Source: JBBSEZ01 sp038239195 (GTDB lineage: Bacteria > Planctomycetota > Planctomycetia > Gemmatales > Gemmataceae). From it: a stretch of 23,556 bases of DNA. The notes below the pieces were generated by a model that was not told the DNA's origin, did not search any database, and saw nothing but the letters and a program-made list of their open reading frames with translations. The number at the start of each line of letters is the position of its first letter. The stretch's first letter is position 1. The stretch is from NCBI GenBank assembly GCA_038239195.1, contig JBBSEZ010000117.1, positions 1 through 23,556 of the forward strand, written 5' to 3'. Positions 15,060-22,922 of the stretch are shown piece by piece. The position numbers and the translations under genes are program-made.

Positions 15060-17240
15060 TTATCGCCCCTTCCCCCCGAGGACGTACGTCGTCCCCGACA
15101 GCGCCGGCACCCTCGCCGTAAGCCGCCCCGCTCCGGCGCGCTTGCCGCTGAGAAGATCGACCCACTCCCCGCCCCGAAGCGCCGCCTCCGGCACGCCTGC
15201 CAGGCCGCCCAGCGCCAACTCCTCCTCGACGGCCCTCCGCCCGAAGTTCAGCACCGTTACGGCCAGCGCCCGATCGGGCAGCCGCAGCACCAACACGCAC
15301 AGGGCGGAATGCCTCGGCTCGGGGACCGCCAGCAGCTCCCCCTCCGCGAGCCGTGCCTTGCGCCGCGCCGCCAGCATCCGCCTGAGCTGGGAGGCGAACG
15401 ACCCCGGGTCTTTGAGCTGCTCCGGCAGCGGACCATAGAGGCTTTTGGCCCGGGGCAGGCCGAACGCCGACGTCCGAGCCTGTGGGCTCGCCCCCATCAG
15501 ATCGACGCCCCCACGATCGACCCAGCGGTAATCGCCGTCCACCGCCCAGCGCCGCACCGACTCCTCGGGGACCGGCAGCGCCCCCACCAGGTCCCAGCTC
15601 GACAGGCTGAACGCCCCCGGCTGGAGCGCGTTGGCCGCCGCCAGCAGCAGATGGCCCCGGCGGATGAGCCGCACCTGCTCCGCCGTGGCGCGGTACGGGT
15701 CGCTCACGCCGAGTGCCGGGGCGACGAAGCCGGCGAAGGTCGTGGCGACGCCATCGCGCTCGGGCCGATAGAGCTTGTTGTAAGGGGCGGCCTTCCCCGC
15801 CACCTTCGCTCGCATTGTCGCCAGCATCCGCTCGCGCAGCTGCTTGCCCGTCAGCTTCTCCTTGCCGACGGCGAGGAGCTCGCCCTTGCGGTGTTCCGGC
15901 TCGACGAGCTGGTAGGTGATCTCGTCGTGGTTCTGCAGGTCGTGGACCAGCGCGACGGGCTGGATGCCCGCCTCGAGCAGCCAGCGAAACGACAGGCGCA
16001 GCGGCGCGGCGTCGCCGGTCAGCAGGGCGTCGAGACACTGGGCGCGGGTGAAGAAATCGTAGGACAAATCGGGCCCGTCGCGGGTGAATTTCTTCAGTGC
16101 CCCGAGGGGGACGTTCAGTTCGTGGAAGCTCCACCCGCCCAGCTTGCGGACCAGGAACGCGAGAGTGTCGGTGCTCGCCACGGAGAGGGGGTGCTGGTAG
16201 TGCAGCGTCTCGGTCGTGCCCGGCTTCGGCTCGATGCCCAGGAACGGCACCGCGTCGAGGCGGACGAAGCGCGTGCGGCGCTGATGGACCGTCCGGACCA
16301 CGTCGCCGGCAATGGCGCGCTGGGCGGCGAAGGACGGGTCGAGCCAGTTGAGCGTCGGCTGGGTCGGCTTGAAGTAGTGGAGGTATGCCCAGCGGCGCAC
16401 CTTGCCATCGGCGCCGCGCACCTCTCCGCTCGCGCTCCAGCCGCTCCACGTCTTCGCCTGGGGCGCTGCATCGTTGGAGTTGATGAGCCCGGGGAGGTAG
16501 CCCTTGCGCGTCAGTTCGCGGGCCGAGCTTTTCGAGACGTGCGCGACCTTCCACGCGCCCGAAACGTCCGGCAGCAGGCCCCAGTCCTTGGGGGCGATCT
16601 CCACCATCGCGTACAGGCCCGGGTAGTCCTTGTACGCGCGCAGCGCCAGGTGGAAGTCGGGGCCGGTGCCGGTGTGCAGGGGGACGAGGTCGCCGCCGAT
16701 GGTGCAGCGGCGCTCGGCGGCGACGGCGACCATGCGGGCGTATTCCTTCTCGGTGCCAAACGCCGGGTCGAGCTCCAGCGAGATGCGGTCGAACCAGCCG
16801 TCGAGCGTCGGGGTGTACTGCGTGCCCTCGACGCCGCCGGCGCGGTTGAGCGGGCCAGTGTGGAGCAAGTCGATGCCGAGGTCGCACAGCGCATCCCAGA
16901 GAGGAGGATCGCCCCAGGTGGCGAGGACCGATCGGCCGGGGCGCACGATGACCGAGCCGGGGTAGTCCAGCAGCCAGACGGAGGCCTGACGCACGGCCTC
17001 GCGCGGCCGGGGCTTGCCGTAGGGGTGGCGCCACTGGGCCCCGCGGCCGGAGACGGTCGTGGCGGCCTGTCGGGCCTGCTGGAGCATCGACCGCTCTTCG
17101 AGCCAGCGCAGCTCCGCCTCTTCCGGCTTCTCGCGTACGGCCGGCCGAAAGCGCGGCCCAAGGGCGACGAGCAGCAGCCCCGCGCCGAGGGCGCCCAGGG
17201 CAAGAAGGCTCGCTCGGCCAGGCATCGTTCCGCGTTTCAT
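15060..17240 (-). CDS. Trehalose-synthase-like GH13 family protein with N-terminal membrane anchor
   Basis: 726 aa from the ATG at 17240; AGGAGG lies 9 bases upstream. The frame is open to 17393, but that part has no ribosome site and codes an unlikely leader. Residues 10-28 are a hydrophobic anchor or signal. A GH13 TIM barrel follows. FVRLDAVPFLGIE carries the expected nucleophile D329. WSFHELNVPL holds the likely acid/base E374. DLQNHDEITYQLV gives N437-H438-D439. These blocks are closest to trehalose synthase (maltose glucosyltransferase) proteins. Region I is altered: D184-L-V-P-L-H instead of DxxxNH, and the loop before it (GGVEGTQYTPTLDGWFDR) differs. A C-terminal beta domain (about 600-726) is present. 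Ordinary TreS is cytoplasmic, so an anchored copy with a changed region I may have another substrate or no activity. The gene stands alone, convergent with the SGNH-like gene. Confidence 0.82.
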   Translation of the reverse strand: MKRGTMPGRASLLALGALGAGLLLVALGPRFRPAVREKPEEAELRWLEERSMLQQARQAATTVSGRGAQWRHPYGKPRPREAVRQASVWLLDYPGSVIVRPGRSVLATWGDPPLWDALCDLGIDLLHTGPLNRAGGVEGTQYTPTLDGWFDRISLELDPAFGTEKEYARMVAVAAERRCTIGGDLVPLHTGTGPDFHLALRAYKDYPGLYAMVEIAPKDWGLLPDVSGAWKVAHVSKSSARELTRKGYLPGLINSNDAAPQAKTWSGWSASGEVRGADGKVRRWAYLHYFKPTQPTLNWLDPSFAAQRAIAGDVVRTVHQRRTRFVRLDAVPFLGIEPKPGTTETLHYQHPLSVASTDTLAFLVRKLGGWSFHELNVPLGALKKFTRDGPDLSYDFFTRAQCLDALLTGDAAPLRLSFRWLLEAGIQPVALVHDLQNHDEITYQLVEPEHRKGELLAVGKEKLTGKQLRERMLATMRAKVAGKAAPYNKLYRPERDGVATTFAGFVAPALGVSDPYRATAEQVRLIRRGHLLLAAANALQPGAFSLSSWDLVGALPVPEESVRRWAVDGDYRWVDRGGVDLMGASPQARTSAFGLPRAKSLYGPLPEQLKDPGSFASQLRRMLAARRKARLAEGELLAVPEPRHSALCVLVLRLPDRALAVTVLNFGRRAVEEELALGGLAGVPEAALRGGEWVDLLSGKRAGAGRLTARVPALSGTTYVLGGKGR

Positions 17241-17318
17241 GGTCCGGGGCCTCCTGCTGGTGTGGTCCTGGTCCGTTGGGCAAACGGCGCGCCGCAGCGC
17301 CGCCCCGGCCTCGCCCGC

Positions 17319-17472
17319 CAGTACGTCCCCGCCTTCTTCGACCTCATCGTGGTGGACGAGTGTCACCGGGGGCAGCGCCCGCGACGAGAGCAACGGGCAC
17401 GAGGTCCTCGAATACTTCGCGCCTGTCTTTCAGCTCGGCATGACCACCACGCCGCTGCGCGAGGACAACCGC
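17319..17472 (+). pseudogene. hsdR: Fossil fragment of type I restriction enzyme HsdR
   Basis: Two frames together spell part of the DEAD-type motor of HsdR. One frame (17319-17369) reads QYVPAFFDLIVVDECHR, with the DECH Walker B box. After a run of five G (17368-17372) the next frame reads GSARDESNGHEVLEYFAPVF and then QLGMTTTPLREDN, which includes motif III (T-x-T-P-L). Removing one G restores a continuous HsdR reading. The match ends near 17472. About 50 residues of an ~1000-residue protein remain, with no HsdM or HsdS nearby. It lies between the starts and ends of two intact minus-strand genes. It is a relic and not functional. Confidence 0.8.
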
Positions 17473-17513
17473 GGCCGAAAGCCGACGGCTCGCCCCCCCC
17501 TCGCGCTGTTGTG

Positions 17514-20500
17514 TCAATGATCCAGCGGCCCCGACGGCCGTTTCCGCCGCGGCGCCTCCTCCGCCGTCAGCGGCCCGTCCGGCACGTTCGGGTCGCGCTC
17601 GATGCGCAGCCCCTGGCCCTGCTCCTTGCCATCGACCGTCAGCACCACCCGATACTGCCCCGCCGGCATCGGCGCGTTGCCCCCGAGGAGGTTCCAGGTC
17701 ACCCGGTGCAAGCCCGCCTCACTCGGCCCCTGGAGCACCGCCACCGTCTGGCCCGCGTAGTTCTTCACCTCCAGTTTCAGCTTCCCCGCCTTCTTGCCCA
17801 GCGCGTAGTAGATTTGCGCCCCCGAAGGCGGGTTTTGTCCCGCATAGCCACGGCTGCCGGCGCCGTAGACCGTGCCGCGGTAGGGCTGCGTCCGCCAGCG
17901 GATGGCCGGGGCCGGCTCGAACAGCGTGGCGTCGGCCTTGTGGGTCGATGCCTTCATCTGCCGCAGGGCCGACACGTCGAGTATCCACAGGCTGCGGCCG
18001 TGCGTCGCCGCCACGACCTCCGGCGCCGTCGTCGCCTGCGCCAGCTCGTGGATCGCCACCGTCGGCAGGTTGTTGTTGATCCTCGTCCAGCTCCCTCCGC
18101 GGTCCACCGACGCCCACGCCGCGAACTCCGTGCCCAGGTACAGCACCTCCTCGTTCTTTTGGTCTTCGCGCAGCACGCGCGACGAGCCCGCCGGCAGGTT
18201 GCCGCGCAGCGACTTCCACGTCTGCCCGAAGTCCTCCGTCACGTAGACGTATGGGTCGTCGTCGTCGGAGCGGTGGGCGTCGAAGGCGACGTAGGCTCGG
18301 CCCTCCTTGTGGTGGGACGCCTCAATGGTGGACACCCAAAATGGTTTTCTCAGGCCAACCTTCGCGGCCACGTTTGCCCAGTTCGCCCCGCCGTCGCGCG
18401 TCACCCACAAGTTGCCGTCGTCGGTCCCCACCCAGAGCACGTCGGCGTTCTTCGGCGACTCGGCCAGGGCGCTGGCGCTGGCCTTTCCGCCGCGCGTCAG
18501 TTCCGGCGAGATCGGCTTGGGCTCGCTCCCCCTTTTGAGAGAGCGGAAGACGCGATTGCCGGCACAGTAGACGATGCGCGGGTTGTGGTGCGACACGACG
18601 AACGGCGTGTTCCAGTTGAAGCGATAGGGCGGCCCGCCCGCCGGGGCGACCGGCTTGATCGAGGCGCGCTCCCCGGTGCGCAGGTGGCGCCGCACCATGT
18701 TGCCCTCCTGCGACTCGCAGTAAACGACGTCGGAATCGACGGGATCGACGCGGCAGACGAAGCCGTCCCCGCCGTGGACCATCGACCAGTCGGCGTTGAT
18801 GGGCCCGCGGCCGTCGAGCCCCCGGCTCGGCCCTCCCCAGCTCCCGTTGTCCTGCATCCCGCCGTAGACGCGGTACGGTTTCCGGTTGTCCACGCAGACG
18901 TGGTAGAACTGCCCGATGGCGCTGTTGTCCAGAAAGTCCCAGTGATCGCCGCGGTCGTAGCTGGCGTAGGTGCCCCCGTCGGTGCCCACCAGCAGGTGCC
19001 GCCCGTCGCGCGGGTTGATCCACAGCGCGTGCTGGTCGGGATGCACCGCCCGGTCGCCGCCGGGGCGGAACGTCTTTCCGCCGTCGCGGGAGACGTGCAT
19101 GCGGATGCCCAGCACGTAGAGCAGTTTCTCGTCGCTCGGATCGACGCGAACCTGGCTGAAGTACATCGGCCTCGGGTTGACGCTGTTGATCCGCTGCCAC
19201 GACTCCCCGCCATCGACCGACTTGTACACCCCGCCGTACTGGAAGCCGTCGGTCCCCTGGGTGTCCTGCACGTTCTCGCGCTGCCCGCCGTAGAAGAAGG
19301 CGTAGGGCCTCGTCGTGCTCCCAGTGCTGCCGACCGCCACCCACGTCAGTTCGACCGCCTCCTTGCCGCGCAGCACCTCGAGCATCGCCTTCCCCCCCGG
19401 CTTGCGCGAGCGCAGGGTGTCGCTGACCTCTTTCGTCGTCTTGACCGGCTTCTTGTCGATCTGCTGGATCACGTCGCCGACCTTGAGCCCGGCCCGCATC
19501 GACGGGCCACGCGGGGCCAGCGCCTCGACGCGCACCCCATTGCCTACCTCGCTACTCTTGAAGTCCAGCCCCGTCCGGCGCGGCGCCGTGGGCCGGGCCT
19601 CCAGCGTCGCCTCGATGGTCATCGTCTCCTTGGCGCGCAGCACGGTCAGCGCGATCTTGTCGCCGGGCTTGCGAGCTCGCACCATTTCGCCGAGCTGGGC
19701 GTCCGACGCGAGGGCCTTCTTGTCGATGGTGGTGACGACGTCGCCTGCCTTCAGCTTCGCCTTCTCGGCCGGGCTGTCGGGCGTGATGGCGGTCAGCCGC
19801 GCCCCACCCGGGGCCTTCTCGGTCTGCACGCCGAGGTAGGTGGGCACGCTGCCCATGCCGATCTTCTGGCTATCGACGATGGCGAAGACAATGCGCGGGT
19901 CTTTGCGGTAGTAGTCCAGCCCGATCCGGCCCATCGGCGCCGTGGGCAGGCCGGCGGTGATCCGCTTCCAGGTCTTTCCGCCATCGGTTGTCTTCCAGAT
20001 GCCACTGCCGGCCCCCCACTTGCGTACCGGATCGTAGGCGTCGTAGCCGTCGGGCATCGGCGGATCGACCGTGCCCCCGGCGCGGGTGGCGAGGGCGCCG
20101 GCGTGACTGTCGTAGCCGTCGCGGGCCCTTTCCCAGGTGGCGACGAGCAGCGTGGCGGGGTCGGTCGGGTGCATCTGCACGTCGATGACGCCCGTGTTGT
20201 TATCGACGTACAGGGCCCTTTTCCACGTCTTCCCTCCGTCCTCGGTCTTGTACAGCCCGCGCTCCTCGTTGGGCCCGTAGAGCCTGCCGAGGGCGCCCAC
20301 GTAGACCACGTCGGGGTTTTTCGGGTGGATGGCGATCCGGCCAATCTGAAACGACTTCTTCAGCCCCACGTTCTTCCAGGTCTTGCCGCCGTCGAGCGAC
20401 TTATAGACGCCATCGCCGTAGGAGACCGAGTTGCGCGGGTTGTTCTCGCCGGTGCCGACCCAGACGACGTTGCGGTCCGACTGCGCCACGGCCACGTCGC

Positions 20501-20903
20501 CGATGGCGACCGTCGCCTCGCGGTCGAACTGGTGCGCGAACGTGACGCCGTTGTTGGTCGTCTTGAGCAGCCCGCCCGAGGCGGTGGCGATCCAGTAGGT
20601 GGACGGGTCGGCCTCGTAGACCGCCAGCGCGACGATGCGCCCGCCCATGCTGGCGGGGCCGACGTCGCGCCAGCGCAACGACTTCACCCACTCGGCGGGG
20701 AGGGATTGCCCGGACGGAGGCCCAGGCGCGGCCTGTTGCTTGCGGAGCTCGTCGAGGCGCTTGTTCAACTCGTCAATCTGCCGCTGAATGCGGGCAAGCT
20801 CTTCTTCGCGGGATGGCTCCCGGGCGAGCCCAGGTAGGGCGATGACGGCCAGCAGGCCGAGCAGCAACGCAGCGCCGAACAGGGCCCGAGAAGGTCGCGG
20901 CAT
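17514..20903 (-). CDS. Exported BNR/sortilin-like propeller protein with two inserted PDZ domains
   Basis: 1129 aa. A signal peptide (about 1-27) is followed by a short coiled coil (REEELARIQRQIDELNKRL). Two groups of BNR (Asp-box) repeats form the main body, with SLDGGKTWK (169-177), TEDGGKTWK, TTDGGKTWK, SVDGGESWQ (562-570), then SRDGGKTF, TRDGGANW, TEDFGQTW and SVDRGGSWT. Between the third and fourth boxes sit two PDZ domains, about 356-437 and 444-525, each with an AGLKVGDVI-type core. The C-terminus (about 1035-1105) is a FlgD-like beta domain, GLHRVTWNLLGGNAPMPAGQ. It matches the large 'glycosyl hydrolase, BNR/VPS10' family of planctomycetes; no catalytic residues for sugar cleavage are evident. 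It likely binds proteins or peptides outside the cytoplasm. GAGGA is 5-6 bases before the ATG. The gene is single. Confidence 0.9.
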   Translation of the reverse strand: MPRPSRALFGAALLLGLLAVIALPGLAREPSREEELARIQRQIDELNKRLDELRKQQAAPGPPSGQSLPAEWVKSLRWRDVGPASMGGRIVALAVYEADPSTYWIATASGGLLKTTNNGVTFAHQFDREATVAIGDVAVAQSDRNVVWVGTGENNPRNSVSYGDGVYKSLDGGKTWKNVGLKKSFQIGRIAIHPKNPDVVYVGALGRLYGPNEERGLYKTEDGGKTWKRALYVDNNTGVIDVQMHPTDPATLLVATWERARDGYDSHAGALATRAGGTVDPPMPDGYDAYDPVRKWGAGSGIWKTTDGGKTWKRITAGLPTAPMGRIGLDYYRKDPRIVFAIVDSQKIGMGSVPTYLGVQTEKAPGGARLTAITPDSPAEKAKLKAGDVVTTIDKKALASDAQLGEMVRARKPGDKIALTVLRAKETMTIEATLEARPTAPRRTGLDFKSSEVGNGVRVEALAPRGPSMRAGLKVGDVIQQIDKKPVKTTKEVSDTLRSRKPGGKAMLEVLRGKEAVELTWVAVGSTGSTTRPYAFFYGGQRENVQDTQGTDGFQYGGVYKSVDGGESWQRINSVNPRPMYFSQVRVDPSDEKLLYVLGIRMHVSRDGGKTFRPGGDRAVHPDQHALWINPRDGRHLLVGTDGGTYASYDRGDHWDFLDNSAIGQFYHVCVDNRKPYRVYGGMQDNGSWGGPSRGLDGRGPINADWSMVHGGDGFVCRVDPVDSDVVYCESQEGNMVRRHLRTGERASIKPVAPAGGPPYRFNWNTPFVVSHHNPRIVYCAGNRVFRSLKRGSEPKPISPELTRGGKASASALAESPKNADVLWVGTDDGNLWVTRDGGANWANVAAKVGLRKPFWVSTIEASHHKEGRAYVAFDAHRSDDDDPYVYVTEDFGQTWKSLRGNLPAGSSRVLREDQKNEEVLYLGTEFAAWASVDRGGSWTRINNNLPTVAIHELAQATTAPEVVAATHGRSLWILDVSALRQMKASTHKADATLFEPAPAIRWRTQPYRGTVYGAGSRGYAGQNPPSGAQIYYALGKKAGKLKLEVKNYAGQTVAVLQGPSEAGLHRVTWNLLGGNAPMPAGQYRVVLTVDGKEQGQGLRIERDPNVPDGPLTAEEAPRRKRPSGPLDH

Positions 20904-20953
20904 GATGTCCTCGCGGAAGGAGCCGATCCTGGAAAGAGAGATAGATCGAGTAG

Positions 20954-20959
20954 ATTATA
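20954..20959 (-). promoter_or_regulatory. Possible -10 box of the BNR/PDZ gene
   Basis: The minus strand reads TATAAT, a perfect -10 consensus, 50 bases before the ATG at 20903, in an unusually AT-rich patch. No good -35 lies 17 bases upstream (GGTCTC). Confidence 0.35.
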
Positions 20960-21082
20960 CGGATCGGGCGGGGGAAGAGACCAGCCCAATTTGAGAGCCA
21001 ATAAGTGGCCTTCGCGGGCGCTTGCGGGGCGACGGCCCCTGTGCGACAATCGGGTTAGACGCAAGCAAACCTGTCGGGGCCG

Positions 21083-21210
21083 TCTTGGAGTGCTATTCAT
21101 CGGCGCTTTCTTTTCCTCGTTTTTCCGCCCCCACAATGGGGGCGATGGCGCGCTTGGATGGCCTGCTTCTCCGAAAGCAAAAGAAAGCGCCGATGAATAG
21201 CACTCCAAGA
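21083..21210. mobile_element. MITE-like element with 32-bp perfect terminal inverted repeats
   Basis: Bases 21083-21114 and 21179-21210 are exact reverse complements (32 bp). The left end begins TCTTGGAGTGCTATTCATCG. The 64-base interior has no gene and carries a small hairpin, CGCCCCC with GGGGGCG. The total of 128 bp and the long perfect ends fit a miniature inverted-repeat element. No target-site duplication is visible next to the ends. It lies between the starts of two divergent genes, so it is not a terminator. The rest of the 380-base gap (20904-21082 and 21211-21283) holds no gene. Confidence 0.6.
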
Positions 21211-21283
21211 TAGCTGGGACCAAAGCGGGCCCACCCTCCTTGTCGATTCATCTGCCGCAGGCCCTCCGACCGGAGCGGTGGGG

Positions 21284-21610
21284 ATGAACGAGAACGGTCA
21301 GAACAACACCCCCGATCTCCAGCGCCGTTTCCTCGACCTGGCAACTCGCTGGAAACAGGAGCGGGGACCGCTCTCGTCCAGCGCTCTCCTCGCGGCGCAC
21401 CCGGCCTATCAGGAGATCATCGCGCTGGGCCCCGACGTCGTCCCTCTGTTGCTGGCCGAGCTGGAGCTGGAGCCCGATCACTGGTTCCGGGCGCTGCACG
21501 CCCTGACGGGGGCCGACCCGGTGCCGCCCGAGAGCCGGGGCAAGCTCCGCGAGATGGCGACTGCCTGGCTGCGCTGGGGGCGCGAACAGGGCCGTGCCAG
21601 TCAGCCCTGA
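21284..21610 (+). CDS. Small conserved protein of unknown function (HPAYQ.II / DHWF family)
   Basis: 108 aa from the ATG at 21284. GGAG at 21272-21275 is well spaced for this start and too close for the GTG at 21278. Recognisable blocks: DLATRWKQERGPLSSSALLA (18-37), HPAYQEIIALGPDVVPLLLA (39-58), DHWFRALHALTGADPVPPES (65-84) and MATAWLRWG (91-99). From memory, this set of blocks recurs in short proteins of cyanobacteria and planctomycetes, often next to small partner genes as in toxin-antitoxin pairs. I know no proven function. It is soluble, mostly helical and slightly acidic. It ends 15 bases before the stop of a convergent three-gene operon. The MITE-like element lies just upstream and could influence its promoter. 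Confidence 0.75.
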   Translation: MNENGQNNTPDLQRRFLDLATRWKQERGPLSSSALLAAHPAYQEIIALGPDVVPLLLAELELEPDHWFRALHALTGADPVPPESRGKLREMATAWLRWGREQGRASQP

Positions 21611-21625
21611 TGGCAGTCCTACCCC

Positions 21626-21928
21626 TCATGGCGCACCCAGCAACCCCGAAACGTCGTGCCCACGCTGCTTGAGCAGCGCTGCGGCCCGGGCGCGCACCAG
21701 CATGGTCCGCTCGTACTGGCCTACCAGGCTGGCGAGCAATCGGGCCTCTGCACCCTGAAGGCCCTCCTGTCCTCGCTTGCGATGCAACTTTTCGAGCTGG
21801 TCCCCCGCCTCGGGCGCCAGGCGGCTTCGCGCGGCGAGCCACAAGGCGTCATCGTCCAGCGATGCGAGGCTCGAAAGAGCCTCGGCCAGATCGGCCGGGA
21901 GCTTGTCCACGTCTCCGGGTTTGTTCAT
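21626..21928 (-). CDS. Small helical protein of unknown function, third gene of coupled operon
   Basis: 100 aa. Its ATG overlaps the TGA of the preceding gene by 4 bases (ATGA, 21925-21928), and its own ribosome site is weak, so translation probably depends on the gene before it. The sequence is mainly helical: LASLDDDALWLAARSRLAPE (21-40), LEKLHRKRGQEGL, then LLASLVGQYERTMLVRARAA (64-83) and LLKQRGHDVSGLL. These blocks recall short orphan proteins frequent in planctomycetes and cyanobacteria, sometimes annotated as antitoxin-like. There are no cysteines, no membrane span and no signal. An upstream open frame reaching 22201 is rejected because it overlaps the real neighbour. The function is unknown. 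Confidence 0.75.
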   Translation of the reverse strand: MNKPGDVDKLPADLAEALSSLASLDDDALWLAARSRLAPEAGDQLEKLHRKRGQEGLQGAEARLLASLVGQYERTMLVRARAAALLKQRGHDVSGLLGAP

Positions 21929-22557
21929 GAGCGGGGCCCCCGATAACCTTCCAACAGAGGGCCCGCCGCGTTCTGTTCCCGCAGGTTCTCGTTGACGAGA
22001 GCGCCCACTTGTCGCACGTCCAACCCTTCCGCTGGCGTGGCTCCTCCCGGCCCATTGCGAGGCGCCGGAATCAACGGGCGAAACTGCTGGGCCCGCACGT
22101 CCCGGAACGGCAAACGCACCTCCCAGCCGTTGCCCAACAGGATCGAGTGAAGGAACGTCGGGCGCTCCCCCTCTACCAACTCGACCTCGTCGTACATCCA
22201 CTCCACTTCCGTCTCACAACGATGCTCCGGCGGCAGCGCCTCGCGGTCGATCACCGGCTCGCCGGTCAGGTCGTAGGTGAACAAGACCAGTTCGCTCTGC
22301 ATGTCCAGCGGAGGCCACTCCAACCGCAGGACCACGACGAACGTGTCGCCCTGCCGCCCCATGCTCAGCACGAGCGCGTCGTGCAGGTGGTAGTTATCGT
22401 GAAGAAAGCGAATCCCACGAGGAATACGATCCTCGATGGTCCGGAGATACGCGACATAGCGGTCTCCCGCCTGGTCCCACTCCTGTTCCACCTCGGCGAG
22501 AACGGCATGGTCCCTGGATTGTCCACGAAGGTAGAACTCGGGCGTGAAGTATTTCAT
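21925..22557 (-). CDS. DUF4085-like protein of unknown function, second gene of coupled operon
   Basis: 210 aa from the ATG at 22557; AAGGAG lies 7 bases before it. The N-terminus MKYFTPEFYLRGQSRDHAVL, then IPRGIRFLHDNYHLHDALVL (45-64), SMGRQGDTFVVVLRLEWPP, PVIDREALPPEHR (101-113) and HSILLGNGWEVRLPFRDV (137-154) are blocks I recall from a family of planctomycete and other bacterial proteins close to DUF4085. The fold is probably alpha then beta. It is soluble, with no signal. The last ~45 residues are less ordered. Its start overlaps the stop of the gene before it (ATGA at 22554-22557) and its stop overlaps the start of the next one. The longer frame up to 22758 lies over the first gene and is rejected. 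The function is unknown. Confidence 0.82.
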   Translation of the reverse strand: MKYFTPEFYLRGQSRDHAVLAEVEQEWDQAGDRYVAYLRTIEDRIPRGIRFLHDNYHLHDALVLSMGRQGDTFVVVLRLEWPPLDMQSELVLFTYDLTGEPVIDREALPPEHRCETEVEWMYDEVELVEGERPTFLHSILLGNGWEVRLPFRDVRAQQFRPLIPAPRNGPGGATPAEGLDVRQVGALVNENLREQNAAGPLLEGYRGPRS

Positions 22558-22916
22558 GGCCCACTCCTTGTCTTGCGATGGGCGGTCTCGTAAAAGGCGT
22601 GCCCTCTCGGTGGAGGAGGGCGCCGTTTCGTTTGCTGAAAATGGGGCAGCGCTAACGGGCCAGCATGGCGCTTGTGCGGGTCTTCTCGCTTCCAGGGGCC
22701 AACGGCCGACTCGATCGTCTCGGCCAAACGCCGGTTGGCGTTCACGTCGTCCCCACACACGACCACGTCCAGGCCCCCCTGCCGGCGTGCCACGGCTGCG
22801 GCAACGTCGATCACCGCCCCACGCAGCACCGCACCGGACGGGCCTCCCGCGAGGCTTGCCTCGTGAATCGTCGGCCCGCCCGCCGGCGGCTCTGGTGGCG
22901 TGGGGGCGTTGCTCAT
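22554..22916 (-). CDS. Small conserved protein of unknown function, first gene of coupled operon
   Basis: 120 aa. After a Pro-rich start, the protein has clear blocks: ARRQGGLDVVVCGDD (43-57), NRRLAETIESAVGP (61-74), DPH (79-81), GPLALPHFQ (86-94) and GHAFYET (105-111). I recall this order of motifs from short planctomycete proteins and from C-terminal domains of some larger proteins, where a toxin-like role has been suspected. I cannot name a proven family. The conserved Cys, His and Glu residues would suit an enzyme or metal site (inference). Its TGA overlaps the start of the next gene by 4 bases. No well-spaced ribosome site precedes the ATG at 22916, but a -10-like TAGAAT lies 6 bases before it, so a leaderless transcript is possible. 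Confidence 0.75.
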   Translation of the reverse strand: MSNAPTPPEPPAGGPTIHEASLAGGPSGAVLRGAVIDVAAAVARRQGGLDVVVCGDDVNANRRLAETIESAVGPWKREDPHKRHAGPLALPHFQQTKRRPPPPRGHAFYETAHRKTRSGP

Positions 22917-22922
22917 CCCCTC

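Noticed and set aside
15309..20837. 1842-codon open frame on the plus strand
   Set aside because: It runs antisense to the GH13 and BNR/PDZ genes, whose motifs and ribosome sites are clear. Its translation is rich in Arg, Ala, Val and Gly with no domain, apart from a short piece of the HsdR fossil. It is a product of high GC.
21083..21210. Small open frames inside the MITE-like element
   Set aside because: They read into both flanks and exist in several frames because the ends are inverted copies. There is no ribosome site or family match.
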